A stretch of DNA of 64,000 nt from Sphingobium sp. YR768 (GCF_900111125.1 NZ_FOGE01000013.1:1-64000); one strand, 5' to 3'. Positions 25,488 to 35,614 are shown, counted from the stretch's first letter. The notes: a model not told the origin generated them from the sequence alone. Made by a program: numbers and translations.

Positions 25488-28400
25488 GCGCGCCCCTGAT
25501 TCCTGCGACCAGCTATGTCGAACTGCAGGTGACCAGCCACTTCTCCTTCCTGCGTGGCGCGTCGTCGCCAGAGGAGCTGTTCTCGGCGGCGGCGCTCCTG
25601 GGGCACAGGGCCATGGCTTTGGCCGATCGCAGTTCGGTGGCAGGTGTTGTGCGCGGCTGGGCGGGTCAAAAGGCAACGGGCGTCCGCATGATCCCGGGCA
25701 GCCGCGTCGATCTGGCCGAGGGACATGCACTGCTGCTCTACCCACAAAACCGTCTTGCCTGGTCGCGGTTGACGCGCCTGCTCTCGATCGGCAAGGCGCG
25801 CGGCGGCAAGGGCTGCTGCATCCTCGACTGGGCGGACGTCACGGCCCATGCCGAGGATATGGTCGCGATCCTCGTGCCCGACATGCCGGACGCAGTGACA
25901 GCAGGCCAGCTGCGCGATGTGCATGCCGCCTTCGGTCCGCGAGGCTTCTGCGCGCTATCGCTGCGCCGCCGCTCCGATGATGCCGATCGCCTGCACCGGC
26001 TGGATGCACTGGCCCACAAACATGGTGTTCGCGCCGTCGCTACCGGCGACATCCTCTACCACAGTAGCGAGCGACGACCGCTGCAGGACGTGGTGAGCGC
26101 GATCCGCGAGCGCTGCACCATAGATGAACTAGGTTTCCGGCGCGAGCGGTTCATGGACCGGGATCTCAAATCCCCCGCCGAGATGGAGCGCCGCTTCGCC
26201 GCCTTCCCCGACGCTATCCAGGCGAGCGCCGATATCGCCGCTCAATGTACGTTCAACCTCGGCGAAATCCAGTATCAATATCCCTACGAGCAGGTGATGC
26301 AGGGTCGCACTGCCCAGGAAGCCCTGGCCGCGCTTACGGAGCAGGCGGCAATGGCCAAATTCCCCGATGGCGTGCCCTGGCGATACCGCAAGCAGATCGA
26401 CCATGAGCTAAAGCTCATCGCTGAGCTTGAATATGCCCCCTATTTCCTGACCGTGTATTCGATCGTTGCCGAGAGCCGACGGCGCGGCATCCTGTGCCAA
26501 GGGCGCGGTTCGGCCGCCAATAGCTGCGTCTGCTATCTGCTTGGCGTCACATCCATTGATCCGATCCAGCATGAGCTTCTGTTCGAGCGCTTCGTCTCGG
26601 GCGAGCGGCGCGAACCGCCCGACATCGACGTCGATTTCGAGCATGAGCGACGCGAACAGATCATCCAGTGGATTTACGATAGCTACGGCCGCGACCGCTC
26701 GGCGTTAACGGCTGTCGTCACCCGCTACCGCACGCGCGGTGCGGTCGCCGAGGTGGGCAAGGCGCTCGGCCTGCCGCGTGATCTCACCAAGATGCTGACC
26801 GGCCTCGTCTGGGGTTGGTCTATGGACGGCATTCCCCAAGAGCAGATCGAGAGCCTCAACTTGAATGCGCAGGATCATCGCCTCAAGCTCACCCTCGATC
26901 TTGCTCGCAAGCTGATCGGGACGCCGCGCCATCTCTCCCAGCATCCCGGCGGCTTTGTCCTGACACAGGACCGGCTCGACGATCTGGTGCCGATCGAGCC
27001 TGCGCGCATGGAAGACCGGCAGATCATCGAATGGGACAAGGATGATATCGATGCCTTGAAGTTCATGAAGGTCGATGTGCTGGGCCTGGGGATGCTCGGC
27101 TGCATGAACCGCGCCTTTAACCTGCTGGACCAGGACAAAGGCATCAGGAAGACCATGTCGGATCTTCAGGATGATGATCCCCTGGTCTTCGGCATGATTC
27201 AGAAGGCCGATACGCTGGGCACCTTCCAGATCGAGAGTCGGGCACAGATGTCGATGCTGCCGCGCATGAAGCCGCGCGAATTCTATGATCTTGTCATCCA
27301 GGTCGCGATCGTTCGCCCCGGACCGATCCAGGGTGATATGGTCCATCCCTATCTGCGCCGACGCGAAGGCAAGGAGAAGCCCGAATATCCCAAGCCGCAG
27401 CTTCGCGCCGTGCTCGAAAAGACGCTGGGTGTCCCGCTCTTCCAGGAACAGGCGATGAAAGTCGCGATCGTGGGCGCAGGATTCACGCCGGTCGAGGCCG
27501 ATCAACTGCGCCGCGCAATGGCGACGTTCAAGCTTACCGGCGGGGTCAGCCATTTCTACGACAAGCTCGTCGGCGGGATGATCGCCAACGGCTATTCGAA
27601 GGACTTTGCCGAGCGCACTTTCAAGCAGATTGAGGGGTTCGGCAGCTACGGCTTTCCTGAAAGCCACGCCGCGTCCTTTGCCAAGATCGCCTATGCTTCC
27701 TGCTGGATGAAATATCATCATCCCGACGTGTTCTGCGCCGCGCTGCTCAATGCCCAGCCCATGGGCTTTTATGCGCCCGCGCAGATTGTTCGGGACGCGC
27801 GCAATCATGGGGTCGAAGTGCGGCCGGTTTCGATCAACCACAGCCATTGGGATTGCACGCTCGAGAAGACACGCGGGCGCTATATGGCGGTGCGTCTGGG
27901 ACTGCGTAGTGTGCGCGGGCTCGCCAATGGTCATGGCGCCAGCATCGCCGCCGTCCGCGGCCCTGCACCTTATGAAAGCGTCGAGGATGTCTGGCGCCGC
28001 GCCAGAGTGCCGCGCGCCGCGATCGAGCGCCTGGCCGAAGCTGACGCATTTCATTGCCTGGCGCAGGATCGGCGGCAGGGGCTGTGGAAGGTGAAGGGTC
28101 TGGGCGAAACGCCCCTGCCCCTGTTCGCCGCGGCCGATGCCCGCGCCGGTCACTTCTCGGCCGAGGGACAGGAACCCGATGTCGCATTGACCCCGATGAG
28201 CGCTGGCCGCGAAGTGGTGGAGGACTATCGCTCGACCCAACTTTCGCTGCGCGGCCATCCGCTGCAATTCCTGCGCGCCGAACTCGACGCCATGCGGATC
28301 GTACGCTGCGGCGACCTTCATTCGATCCGCGACGGGTGCAACATCGAGGTGGCGGGCGTCATCCTTGTGCGCCAGCGGCCCGGCTCCGCCAAGGGCGTGC

Positions 28401-28765
28401 TGTTCGTCACCATCGAGGACGAGACCGGCGTCGCGCAGGGGATCCTCTGGCCTGATCGGTTCGAGACCTATCGCCGCCAGGTCATGTCGGCCTCGATGAT
28501 CGCCATGCGCGGGCGGCTGCAGAAAGAAGGCGAGGTCATTCACATCATCTGCGACCGCATCGTCGATCATGATGCGATGCTGCGCTCGATCGGACGGATG
28601 GACTTTACCGTTGCACCGGGCCGGGGCGACGGCGCCTCGCATGGGGGTGGTCCCGATCCGCGCGACCCGGCGTTCCCCAGCGGTCGCACATTGTCCTCAC
28701 CGCTGTTCACGACACGTGGCTCACAGGATGATGTCCTGCCCATCCGCAGCCATGATTTCCGCTGA
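25484..28765 (+). CDS. dnaE2: error-prone DNA polymerase DnaE2
   Basis: A 1093-residue C-family polymerase. An N-terminal PHP domain ([20 protein letters not shown]) is followed by a polymerase core with [15 protein letters not shown] and the catalytic aspartates in [13 protein letters not shown] near residue 380. [11 protein letters not shown], an HhH region ([20 protein letters not shown]) and a C-terminal OB fold ([17 protein letters not shown]) complete it. It is shorter than replicative DnaE, as expected for DnaE2. It performs lesion bypass with ImuA and ImuB at the clamp, causing damage-induced mutation. It is the third gene of the SOS operon, with an ATGA overlap to imuB. Confidence 0.97.
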   Translation: MSAPLIPATSYVELQVTSHFSFLRGASSPEELFSAAALLGHRAMALADRSSVAGVVRGWAGQKATGVRMIPGSRVDLAEGHALLLYPQNRLAWSRLTRLLSIGKARGGKGCCILDWADVTAHAEDMVAILVPDMPDAVTAGQLRDVHAAFGPRGFCALSLRRRSDDADRLHRLDALAHKHGVRAVATGDILYHSSERRPLQDVVSAIRERCTIDELGFRRERFMDRDLKSPAEMERRFAAFPDAIQASADIAAQCTFNLGEIQYQYPYEQVMQGRTAQEALAALTEQAAMAKFPDGVPWRYRKQIDHELKLIAELEYAPYFLTVYSIVAESRRRGILCQGRGSAANSCVCYLLGVTSIDPIQHELLFERFVSGERREPPDIDVDFEHERREQIIQWIYDSYGRDRSALTAVVTRYRTRGAVAEVGKALGLPRDLTKMLTGLVWGWSMDGIPQEQIESLNLNAQDHRLKLTLDLARKLIGTPRHLSQHPGGFVLTQDRLDDLVPIEPARMEDRQIIEWDKDDIDALKFMKVDVLGLGMLGCMNRAFNLLDQDKGIRKTMSDLQDDDPLVFGMIQKADTLGTFQIESRAQMSMLPRMKPREFYDLVIQVAIVRPGPIQGDMVHPYLRRREGKEKPEYPKPQLRAVLEKTLGVPLFQEQAMKVAIVGAGFTPVEADQLRRAMATFKLTGGVSHFYDKLVGGMIANGYSKDFAERTFKQIEGFGSYGFPESHAASFAKIAYASCWMKYHHPDVFCAALLNAQPMGFYAPAQIVRDARNHGVEVRPVSINHSHWDCTLEKTRGRYMAVRLGLRSVRGLANGHGASIAAVRGPAPYESVEDVWRRARVPRAAIERLAEADAFHCLAQDRRQGLWKVKGLGETPLPLFAAADARAGHFSAEGQEPDVALTPMSAGREVVEDYRSTQLSLRGHPLQFLRAELDAMRIVRCGDLHSIRDGCNIEVAGVILVRQRPGSAKGVLFVTIEDETGVAQGILWPDRFETYRRQVMSASMIAMRGRLQKEGEVIHIICDRIVDHDAMLRSIGRMDFTVAPGRGDGASHGGGPDPRDPAFPSGRTLSSPLFTTRGSQDDVLPIRSHDFR

Positions 28766-28766
28766 T

Positions 28767-29063
28767 ATGACGGCAAGTCCTGCAGGAACGATCTTGCGCG
28801 CACTCGATGTCCTGCGCGAGGCAGCGGCCATGAAAGACCAGGCGCGCACGCGTGGGGTCGCACTCGCGCTCTGGGTGCTGCGCGGTTATTGCCCGGACGA
28901 GTGGCTGGTGGCCTTTTGGGATGCGGCAGGGTCCGATCATGAGATCGGCCGGAGCCAGGGCATGCACGCGGCCTATAACGGGATTGTCCGGCAGGTGCGG
29001 ACCCGAGGCGGCCTGCCGCAAACGGCTGCGCCCCTGCAATCGGTGGCAGCTGACCCTATATGA
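28767..29063 (+). CDS. small conserved-looking protein downstream of dnaE2
   Basis: A protein of 98 residues, mostly helical, with RALDVLREAAAMKDQARTRG and WVLRGYCPDEWLVAFWDAAG as the distinctive parts and a disordered end. It lies one base after the dnaE2 stop, so it is very probably in the SOS operon. No domain or catalytic motif is recognised. The ATG at 28767 is used; an in-frame ATG at 28752 would overlap dnaE2. Its position suggests an accessory role in the damage response, but this is inference only. Confidence 0.6.
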   Translation: MTASPAGTILRALDVLREAAAMKDQARTRGVALALWVLRGYCPDEWLVAFWDAAGSDHEIGRSQGMHAAYNGIVRQVRTRGGLPQTAAPLQSVAADPI

Positions 29064-29106
29064 CTAGGAGAGACATGAACCCGATCGCCCCCTGCGCCGC
29101 CATGCG

Positions 29107-29694
29107 ATGGCTTGGATGAACCCGATGTTCGATCTGTTCGACACAGCTGCCGTTCCTGGCCTGGCGATGCGTGAAGACATGCTGACCAAAGCGCAGGAAG
29201 CTGCCCTCATAGCGCAAATCGACGACACCGACCTCACACCCTTCCGTTTTCAGCAATGGACCGGCAAGCGCCTAACCTATTCCTACGGCTGGAATTACGA
29301 CTTCGAGCATGTCCGCTTCGCGCCCGCCGAGCCGATGCCCCGTTGGCTCCTTGACGTGCGAGGGCGCGCGGCTGCCTTTGCGGGTCTTGCAGCAGATGAT
29401 CTCGTCCAGGCACTGCTGATCCGCTATGATCCGGGTGCGGGCATCGGCTGGCATAAGGACAGGCCGGTGTTCGAGCATGTCGTGGGGATCTCGCTGGGCA
29501 GCGAGGCTGTCCTGCGCCTGCGGCAGCGGACCGCCGCCGGGTTCGAGCGCGCGAAGGTCTTGCTGCCGCCGCGCTCGATCTATCGTCTCTCGGGTGAAGT
29601 GCGCCACGCCTGGGAACATTGCATCGCGCCTATGGAGGTGCCGCGCTGGTCGATCACTTTCCGCAGCTTGTCGGACCAGGGCCGCCTGGCATGA
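29107..29694 (+). CDS. AlkB-like 2-oxoglutarate/Fe(II) dioxygenase
   Basis: A 195-residue member of the AlkB superfamily (ALKBH2-like 2OG-Fe(II) oxygenase group). It has FRFQQWTGKRLTYSYGW, the iron ligands in GIGWHKDRPVFEHV (H-x-D), the distal His in HAWEHCI, and the 2-oxoglutarate-binding arginines in RWSITFRSL. Such enzymes remove alkyl groups from bases by oxidation. The exact start is uncertain (29107, 29116 or 29125; none has a strong ribosome site). It follows the dnaE2 operon in the same orientation and overlaps the next gene by four bases. A related copy lies at 59033. Confidence 0.88.
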   Translation: MAWMNPMFDLFDTAAVPGLAMREDMLTKAQEAALIAQIDDTDLTPFRFQQWTGKRLTYSYGWNYDFEHVRFAPAEPMPRWLLDVRGRAAAFAGLAADDLVQALLIRYDPGAGIGWHKDRPVFEHVVGISLGSEAVLRLRQRTAAGFERAKVLLPPRSIYRLSGEVRHAWEHCIAPMEVPRWSITFRSLSDQGRLA

Positions 29695-30026
29695 GCGACC
29701 GCTCCTATCCGACCACGCCCGACGGACGTTATTTCGTAGTGCGCGGGCGGCTTTGGCGCACCACCAACCCGGCGCTGGAGCCAGAGCTGCGCGAACGCCT
29801 GGTCAAGGACCTGATGGATGCGCGCCGCGCCGTCGGCGCAGCCAGGCGCAAAACCGATCATGCTGCCGAAACAGCCGCGCATGAGGCCGTCGATCGCGCG
29901 AAGGTTGCGCTTGGCGAACGCGGTCCGGTCTGGTGGGACGATGGCGCGCCCGATCTCAATCGCCATCTCGCGCGCACAGGCTGCTATGCCGATTGGTATG
30001 CGAGCCTTCATGGAAACGAGTGCTAA
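29691..30026 (+). CDS. conserved hypothetical protein coupled to the AlkB-like gene
   Basis: A 111-residue protein starting MSDRSYPTTPDGRYFVVRGR, with LWRTTNPALEPELRERLVKD, a helical charged middle, and GPVWWDDGAPDLNRHLARTG near the end. The ATGA overlap with the AlkB-like gene shows translational coupling. Homologues of this shape are often seen beside DNA repair genes in sphingomonads and are wrongly annotated as transport proteins; I know of no tested function. Confidence 0.65.
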   Translation: MSDRSYPTTPDGRYFVVRGRLWRTTNPALEPELRERLVKDLMDARRAVGAARRKTDHAAETAAHEAVDRAKVALGERGPVWWDDGAPDLNRHLARTGCYADWYASLHGNEC

Positions 30027-30405
30027 GCCTTCCGTTTGCGCGGGGGCCTGTCGGCCAGTTCGAAGATGACCGATACATGATCGCTGGCCTTCAGCGTCGA
30101 AAGATGATTGTTTAGTTTGCCGTACCGTCGGAGCTTCTGGTGGAGCTTAGAAACGCGGCGCGGACTGCCGTAAACACGGTCGATGCCCGTCGAAATCGAC
30201 CCTTTGCGGCCGTTCACGGGGCAATTTTTGCTTCCCAGGAGCAGACGGTCAGGTTTTCCGTTTCAGCTGCGCGCTCCGAGCCAATCTCGCAAAGCCAGCA
30301 TCCACTTGCAGTTGGTCCCTGCCTGCCTTCAAGCAAGACCATTAAAGAATCGGGAATTGTCGATGATTTGTTGACGAGGTAATTTGCATCGGATAATTCC
30401 GATGG
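30027..30405. other. 379-bp interval between the repair and arsenic operons
   Basis: It contains one minus-strand frame (30023-30217, GTG start, ending FELADRPPRKRKA) with coding-like third-position GC but no ribosome site or recognised domain. It could be the tail of a decayed gene. The part next to arsR should hold the arsR promoter; no ArsR dyad was resolved. Confidence 0.35.
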
Positions 30406-30735
30406 ATGGACACTGATGATGCACTCTCGATTCTCTCAGCTCTCAGCCATCCGACACGGCTCGATGCGTTTCGGCTGTTGATCCGACATGAGCCTGATGG
30501 CCTGTCGACCGGCGAATTGGTTGAGGCATCAGGGCTGACCCAGAGCACATTTTCGACGCATCTGGCCGTGATGACGAAGGCCGGGCTAGTGCTTTCCCAA
30601 AAGCGTGGCCGCCAACAGATCCAGCGCGCCAACCTCGACGTGCTGCGCGGACTGATGATCTATCTGGCCAAGGATTGCTGCCAGGGGCGCGCCGAACTGT
30701 GCGAGCCGCTGCTGGCCGAACTGACCTGCTGCTGA
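30406..30735 (+). CDS. arsR: ArsR-family arsenic-responsive repressor
   Basis: A 109-residue winged-helix regulator: LSALSHPTRLDAFRLLI, LSTGELVEASGLTQSTFSTH and LVLSQKRGRQQIQRANLDVL. Cysteines cluster in the C-terminal part (KDCCQGRAELC and a terminal ELTCC) instead of in the DNA-recognition helix. Arsenite would bind there, as in the non-E. coli ArsR types. It heads the operon arsR-arsC-GNAT-acr3-arsH' and should repress it until arsenite is present. Confidence 0.9.
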   Translation: MDTDDALSILSALSHPTRLDAFRLLIRHEPDGLSTGELVEASGLTQSTFSTHLAVMTKAGLVLSQKRGRQQIQRANLDVLRGLMIYLAKDCCQGRAELCEPLLAELTCC

Positions 30736-30745
30736 AGAGGCGATA

Positions 30746-31159
30746 ATGATCGATATTGTGATCTACCATAACTCGCTTTGCGGGACCTCTCGCAATGCCT
30801 TGGCCATGATCCGCAATGCGGGCATCGAACCCCACGTTGTCGAATATCTGAAGACGCCGCCAAGTCGTGCGCTGCTGGTTGAGCTCATCGAGCGGGCCGG
30901 CATTACTCCGCGCGCTCTGCTGCGCGAGAAGGGAACGCCTTATGCCGAACTGGGCCTCGGCGACGAGACCTTGACGGACGAGGCATTGGTCGACGCGATG
31001 ATGGAGCATCCCATCCTCATCAACCGACCGCTTGTGGTGTCGCCGCTGGGCGTGAAGCTCTGCCGTCCTTCCGAAGAAGTGTTGGATTTGCTGCCGACCG
31101 AGCAGCGCAGCACGTTCGTCAAGGAAGACGGCGAAGTCGTGGAAACGACCCGGCGATGA
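30746..31159 (+). CDS. arsC: arsenate reductase, glutaredoxin-dependent
   Basis: A 137-residue ArsC of the E. coli plasmid R773 type. The catalytic Cys12 sits in YHNSLCGTSRNAL, with conserved arginines in ITPRALLREKGTPY and the INRPLVVSPLGVKLCRP segment. It reduces arsenate to arsenite using glutathione and glutaredoxin. The start is 10 bp after arsR. The stop overlaps the next ATG by four bases. Confidence 0.95.
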   Translation: MIDIVIYHNSLCGTSRNALAMIRNAGIEPHVVEYLKTPPSRALLVELIERAGITPRALLREKGTPYAELGLGDETLTDEALVDAMMEHPILINRPLVVSPLGVKLCRPSEEVLDLLPTEQRSTFVKEDGEVVETTRR

Positions 31160-31692
31160 CCCTTTCGGTTCGCAGCGCAACGATCGGCGATGCTAAGGCC
31201 ATTGCCGCCATCTATGCGCATCATGTCCTGAATGGCACGGCGACATACGAGGTGGTGCCACCGACCGAGTCCGAGACCGTACATAAGATACAGATGGTGA
31301 CCAGGCGGGGCTGGCCGTTTCTTAATACCTGTGATGGATCTGCGATGGTGGGCTACGCTTACGCCACGCAGTTCCGCGATCGACCAGCTTACGCCTATGC
31401 CTGCGAGAACAGCATCTACGTGGCGCACGACCGGCGCGGCGGCGGCATCGGCAAGCTGCTGCTCAAGGCTTTGCTGCAGGCAGCTGAAGCCTATGGCTTT
31501 CGGCAGATGGTCGCCGTTATCGGCGGCGGCGAACCTGGCTCGGTAGCGCTCCACGAATCCTGCGGTTTCGAGCATGTCGGCCGCCTGACCGGCATGGGCT
31601 GGAAGGCCGGGCGTTGGCTCGACACGGTTTACATGCAGGTCGCCTTGGGCGGCGGCACAGCGACCGCGCCTGTCGCTTCCGGGAAGGACTGA
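31156..31692 (+). CDS. arsN1: GNAT acetyltransferase of the ArsN1 / phosphinothricin acetyltransferase type
   Basis: A 178-residue GNAT enzyme with the N-terminal IRxA pattern (VRSATIGDAKAIAAIYAHHV), NGTATYEVVPPT and YACENSIYVAHDRRGGGIGK. The last of these is the acetyl-CoA pyrophosphate loop (RRGGGIGKLLL). ALHESCGFEHVG follows. In ars operons this family acetylates the amino group of arsinothricin or related glutamate mimics. The substrate is inferred from position between arsC and acr3. The gene is coupled by ATGA overlap to arsC and followed by acr3 5 bp later. Confidence 0.8.
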   Translation: MTLSVRSATIGDAKAIAAIYAHHVLNGTATYEVVPPTESETVHKIQMVTRRGWPFLNTCDGSAMVGYAYATQFRDRPAYAYACENSIYVAHDRRGGGIGKLLLKALLQAAEAYGFRQMVAVIGGGEPGSVALHESCGFEHVGRLTGMGWKAGRWLDTVYMQVALGGGTATAPVASGKD

Positions 31693-31697
31693 CGGCC

Positions 31698-32726
31698 ATG
31701 TCACTGTTCGAACGCTACCTCTCGCTGTGGGTGGCTCTGTGCATCGCAGTAGGGATCGGTCTCGGCCACTTGCTTCCGGGCACCTTCGAGGCGATCGCAG
31801 CGCTGGAGATCGCCAACGTCAACCTCGTGGTGGCGGGCCTGATCTGGCTGATGATTATCCCAATGCTGCTGCGGGTCGATTTCGGCGCGCTCCAAAGTTT
31901 CCGGCAGCACTGGCGCGGCATCGGCGTCACCCTCGTAGTGAACTGGGCGATCAAGCCATTCTCCATGGCGCTGCTTGCCACGTTTTTCCTCAGCTATCTG
32001 TTCGCATCGATGCTGCCTGAAGGCGCATCGTCGTCCTACATCGCCGGGCTAATCCTGTTGGCTGCAGCGCCTTGCACCGCGATGGTCTTCGTCTGGTCCA
32101 ACCTCGTCGACGGCGAACCGAACTACACCTTGAGCCAGGTCGCGCTGAACGACCTGATCATGGTCTTTGCCTTCGCGCCGCTGGTGGCTCTGCTGCTGGG
32201 TGTGGCATCGATCACCGTGCCGTGGAACACGCTGGCGCTGTCGGTGGGGCTCTACATCGTCGTCCCGGTGGTCATCTCTCAACTGCTCCGCCGCGCGCTC
32301 CTTTGCGGCGATGAGAAGCGGCTCCAGCATTTCCTGTCCGCCATCGGCCCAGTCAGCCTTGCCAGCCTGCTGCTGACACTGGTGCTGCTCTTCGGCTTTC
32401 AGGGCGAGCAGATCATCCGGCAGCCCTTGGTGATCGCGCTGATTGCCGTGCCGATCCTGTTTCAGGTCTATCTCAATGCGGGCATCGCCTACTGGCTCAG
32501 CCGTCGTTTCGGTGTGGCATGGTGCGTCGCCGGTCCTTCGGCGCTGATCGGTGCCTCCAACTTCTTCGAACTGGCTGTGGCCGCCGCCATCAGTCTCTTT
32601 GGCCTCAGTTCCGGCGCCGCGCTAGCGACGGTCGTGGGCGTGCTGGTCGAAGTGCCGGTGATGCTGTCGATCGTCGCCTTGGTGAAGCGGACCCGTCCCT
32701 GGTACGAGAAAGGTATTCCCGCATGA
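31698..32726 (+). CDS. acr3: ACR3-family arsenite efflux transporter
   Basis: A 342-residue inner-membrane carrier with ten predicted helices. The ACR3 hallmarks are [14 protein letters not shown], the conserved cysteine in [16 protein letters not shown], and [19 protein letters not shown]. It exports arsenite using the proton motive force. The ATG at 31698 ([14 protein letters not shown]) is the family start. The stop overlaps the arsH start (ATGA). Confidence 0.95.
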   Translation: MSLFERYLSLWVALCIAVGIGLGHLLPGTFEAIAALEIANVNLVVAGLIWLMIIPMLLRVDFGALQSFRQHWRGIGVTLVVNWAIKPFSMALLATFFLSYLFASMLPEGASSSYIAGLILLAAAPCTAMVFVWSNLVDGEPNYTLSQVALNDLIMVFAFAPLVALLLGVASITVPWNTLALSVGLYIVVPVVISQLLRRALLCGDEKRLQHFLSAIGPVSLASLLLTLVLLFGFQGEQIIRQPLVIALIAVPILFQVYLNAGIAYWLSRRFGVAWCVAGPSALIGASNFFELAVAAAISLFGLSSGAALATVVGVLVEVPVMLSIVALVKRTRPWYEKGIPA

Positions 32727-33066
32727 GACTGCGCGAACTCGCCGCCCCCGATCATCTTCCTGATTTGAACAAGACCTTCGCGCTTGCACGTCCCGCCAGC
32801 GGTCTTGGCCCGGATCAACCGGCTCCGCGCATCCTGCTGCTCTACGGCTCGCTACGGGAACGCTCTTTCTCGCGCCTCGCCGTGGAAGAGGCCACCCGCC
32901 TGCTGCAGTTCTTCAGCGCCGAGACACGAATCTTCGATCCGACCTGCCGCTGCCCGATCAGGTAGCCGGAGACGATCATCCTTCCGTTCATGATCTGCGC
33001 GAGCACGCGCTGTGGTCGGAAGGCATGATGCCAAGAGGCGGTGACAAGAGTGCAGCAGGCCAGTGA
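32723..33066 (+). pseudogene. arsH: arsH, frameshifted and truncated
   Basis: The first frame reads [20 protein letters not shown], then [19 protein letters not shown] (the FMN phosphate loop of ArsH) and [10 protein letters not shown]. It hits a stop at 32965 after a small deletion near 32940. The shifted frame continues the family sequence as [20 protein letters not shown] and EHALWSEGMM, then loses homology and stops at 33066. ArsH is normally about 230-240 residues; the C-terminal half of the flavodoxin fold is gone. Organoarsenical oxidation is therefore not expected from this copy. The break lies next to the start of the catabolic island. Confidence 0.88.
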
Positions 33067-33307
33067 CGATAAAAAACGTCAGAGATGTCGCCAATTAAAA
33101 TAGATCCCCTTTTAAATAGATCCCTTCGTTCGGTTAGTTGGTTGCCCTAATTGGGGCTTCATGACCACTATGACCATCCCCAAACCATGAGATAGCAGAG
33201 AGGACTTTCGCGGCTCAACCAACGGCAGGTTTCTGCGTGTCCGGCCGTTCCACGTAGTAAGCGCGATCGGCAGAAATGTCCCATTAACAACTTCAGAAAT
33301 TTCCGAT

Positions 33308-35005
33308 TTACCGAGCCTTTAAACCAGTATTATCCAACTGCGCCACTGCATGTTCGACAGCTCGCGCGGTCAACGCCATATAGGTGAGCGAAGGATTGAC
33401 GTTGCCGGTGGCCGTCATGCAGGCGCCGTCGGTCACATAGAGATTATCGATACCGTGGACCTGATTATGTGCGTTTGTGACGGACGTGGCAGGATCGCTA
33501 CCCATCCGCGCGCCGCCCATCTCATGCACCGCCAAACCGCCCGGTGTCGGCTTGTCGGCATATTGCACGATCTCTCCACCACAAGCCTTAAGCATCTCCG
33601 CCGCCTGCGCCGCTGCTTCCCGCACGATCGCCATTTCATTGTCCGACCAGTGATGGCGGATGTCGGGTAAAGGCAGGCCCCATTGATCGACCTTGGATGA
33701 CAGGGTCACACGATTATCGGCTCTGGGCAGCGCCTCGCCAAAGCCGACCAGCATCATATGCCACGGGCCGGGCATGCGCATCGCCTGCTTGAGGTCCGCG
33801 CCCAGTTCCATGCCCTCCGCCCCGCGCGCCCAGGTCGAGCGCCAGGCCGATCCCTGAAAGCCGAAGCCGCGCTGGAATGCCGGATTTTTCCGGTCGCCCA
33901 GATTTTCATAGCGTGGAATATAGATGCCGACCGGTCGGTTGCCGACCGGCTGCTGGTCGAGGAAACCGGGCATGCGCGCGGTCACGACCGCGCCCATCGC
34001 ATGGTCCATCAGATAGCGGCCGAGCATGTCGTTGTTATTGCCAAGGCCGTTGGGAAATGCCTCGCTGCGCGATTGCAGCAGCACCATGATCGACCCGATG
34101 GTCGACGCATTGAGAAAAATAGTCCGTGCCGTATAGGTGCGCCGCTCCTTCGTCTTCGCATCGATCACGCGCACGCCGGTCACCCGCTTCGTTGCGGGGT
34201 CATAATCCACGCCCGCCACGATCGCGTCGGTGACGGTGGTCAGGCGTCCGGTCGCTTCTGCCGCGGGCAGGCTGACGCCGTTGGAACTGAAATAGCTGGC
34301 GGTCGAGCATCCCTTGTAGCAGGGGCCACAATAATGACAGGGCGGCCGGCCATTATGCTCCTGCGACAATACCGCAGACCGCTCCGGGATCAGGGTGCGA
34401 CCGGGGAATTTCGCCTCGATCACCGACTTGGCATGTTCCTCCACGCAGTTGAGCGGCATGGGCGGCAGGAATTCGCCATCGGGCAGGATATCGAGACCGT
34501 CACGTTGCCCCGTGACGCCGATGAATTTTTCGACATGGGAATACCATGGCGCGATATCGTCATAGGAAATCGGCCAAGCGCTGCCATGGCCGTCCTGCCC
34601 CGGCTCGTTGAAATTGGTCGGCGACAGGCGGAAGGTCGCCCGCCCCCATGTCAGCGACCGGCCGCCCAGATGATAGCCGCGGATCCACGAAAAGGGCGCA
34701 TCCGCGTCGGTTTCATAGGGATGTTCACTATCGTTGACGAAGAATTGCGTGGACCCTTCGCCAAAGGCGCGCGCCTTGCTCTGGACCGGATAATCCTTCG
34801 CATAGGCCTGCCGGTCTCCAAGGCCGTGGAAGCGCCAGTCCCATGGCGGCCGGTCTTCACCGACATAATCCTCGCCATGGGTGACATGGCGGCCACGATC
34901 GAGCAACAACACCTTGAGGCCGCGCTCGGTCAATTCCTTGGCGGCCATGCCGCCGGAAATGCCGGAACCGACGACGATCGCGTCGAACAGGGGAGTATCG
35001 GTCAT
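33308..35005 (-). CDS. GMC-family FAD dehydrogenase (glucoside/gluconate dehydrogenase large-subunit type)
   Basis: A 565-residue GMC oxidoreductase with the N-terminal FAD motif AIVVGSGISGGMAAKELTER. A cysteine cluster CHYCGPCYKGC is like that which holds an Fe-S centre in FAD-dependent glucose dehydrogenase. The C-terminal catalytic His and Asn regions are VHEMGGARMGSDP and TGNVNPSLTYMALTAR. With the adjacent small subunit and cytochrome c it should form a periplasmic membrane-bound complex. That complex would oxidise a sugar or glycoside, probably at C3, and pass electrons to the respiratory chain. ATG at 35005; the last gene of the three-gene unit. The substrate is inferred from the cluster. 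Confidence 0.88.
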   Translation of the reverse strand: MTDTPLFDAIVVGSGISGGMAAKELTERGLKVLLLDRGRHVTHGEDYVGEDRPPWDWRFHGLGDRQAYAKDYPVQSKARAFGEGSTQFFVNDSEHPYETDADAPFSWIRGYHLGGRSLTWGRATFRLSPTNFNEPGQDGHGSAWPISYDDIAPWYSHVEKFIGVTGQRDGLDILPDGEFLPPMPLNCVEEHAKSVIEAKFPGRTLIPERSAVLSQEHNGRPPCHYCGPCYKGCSTASYFSSNGVSLPAAEATGRLTTVTDAIVAGVDYDPATKRVTGVRVIDAKTKERRTYTARTIFLNASTIGSIMVLLQSRSEAFPNGLGNNNDMLGRYLMDHAMGAVVTARMPGFLDQQPVGNRPVGIYIPRYENLGDRKNPAFQRGFGFQGSAWRSTWARGAEGMELGADLKQAMRMPGPWHMMLVGFGEALPRADNRVTLSSKVDQWGLPLPDIRHHWSDNEMAIVREAAAQAAEMLKACGGEIVQYADKPTPGGLAVHEMGGARMGSDPATSVTNAHNQVHGIDNLYVTDGACMTATGNVNPSLTYMALTARAVEHAVAQLDNTGLKAR

Positions 35006-35014
35006 GGGCAAGCC

Positions 35015-35614
35015 TCAGAGCGTCGCAGGATCATTGCCGACGGGGAAGACGAACCCGCTGCGGTTGATCGAAAAGGCATGATCCGCGCCGACATGGGCGC
35101 AGGGCTGATATTCGCCGGGAACGAGATTGAAGGTCAGTTCCTCGGTCGCGCCGGTTTCCGACGTATAATAGCCGAACACCGTCAACCGCTTGATCCACAG
35201 GAAGAAGGGCGGCGCGACGCCCTTGGCCCGTTTCGACCATGCGTCCGTCTGAACCGCCTTCAGCCAGTCCAGCCGCTGCGCGGGCAGGAGCATGTCGAAG
35301 CTGGTGCCCTGCCTGCGGATCGTGTCCTGCGCGAAAGCGTCCAGCCCGGAGAGGAAGGCTGAACGCTCCGCCGGGTCGAGCCAATAGCTGACCATCAGGT
35401 CGATGAAGTCGGGCACGCCCGCCTTCACCGCGCCCGGCGTATCGGTATCGGGCAGGATCGTGTCTGCAATGGCGAACACCAGCTTGCGCTGGCGCGCGTC
35501 GAGTGCGGATGCGCTCTCTTCCGCCATGGCCTGCGTCAACTGATAGCCGCCCGCGCCCAGTCCATAGGCTGTCGCAGCCATCATACAGAGGCGCAGCAGG
35601 CCCCGCCTGTCCAT
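35015..35614 (-). CDS. gluconate 2-dehydrogenase subunit 3-family protein (dehydrogenase small subunit)
   Basis: A 199-residue protein with a twin-arginine-like leader (MDRRGLLRLCMMAATAYGLG). It also shows LVFAIADTILPDTDTPGAVK and the end pattern RLTVFGYYTSETGATEELTF, all typical of the small subunit that chaperones Tat export of the GMC partner. The ATG at 35614 with GAAGGCGG upstream is used; an ATG at 35659 would add 15 residues and overlap the cytochrome gene. It lies 9 bp before the GMC gene. Confidence 0.85.
   Translation of the reverse strand: MDRRGLLRLCMMAATAYGLGAGGYQLTQAMAEESASALDARQRKLVFAIADTILPDTDTPGAVKAGVPDFIDLMVSYWLDPAERSAFLSGLDAFAQDTIRRQGTSFDMLLPAQRLDWLKAVQTDAWSKRAKGVAPPFFLWIKRLTVFGYYTSETGATEELTFNLVPGEYQPCAHVGADHAFSINRSGFVFPVGNDPATL

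Noticed and set aside
26705-28642. A 645-codon open frame on the minus strand opposite dnaE2
   Set aside because: It mirrors the codon pattern of dnaE2, has no domain or ribosome site, and is a normal by-product of high-GC coding DNA.
30023-30217. A 64-codon minus-strand gene ending in PRKRKA
   Set aside because: Codon use looks plausible, but there is no ribosome site, and the end overlaps the preceding gene; it is mentioned only in the description of the interval.
33758-35362. A 534-codon plus-strand frame opposite the GMC and subunit-3 genes
   Set aside because: No recognisable domain; the minus-strand genes are clear.
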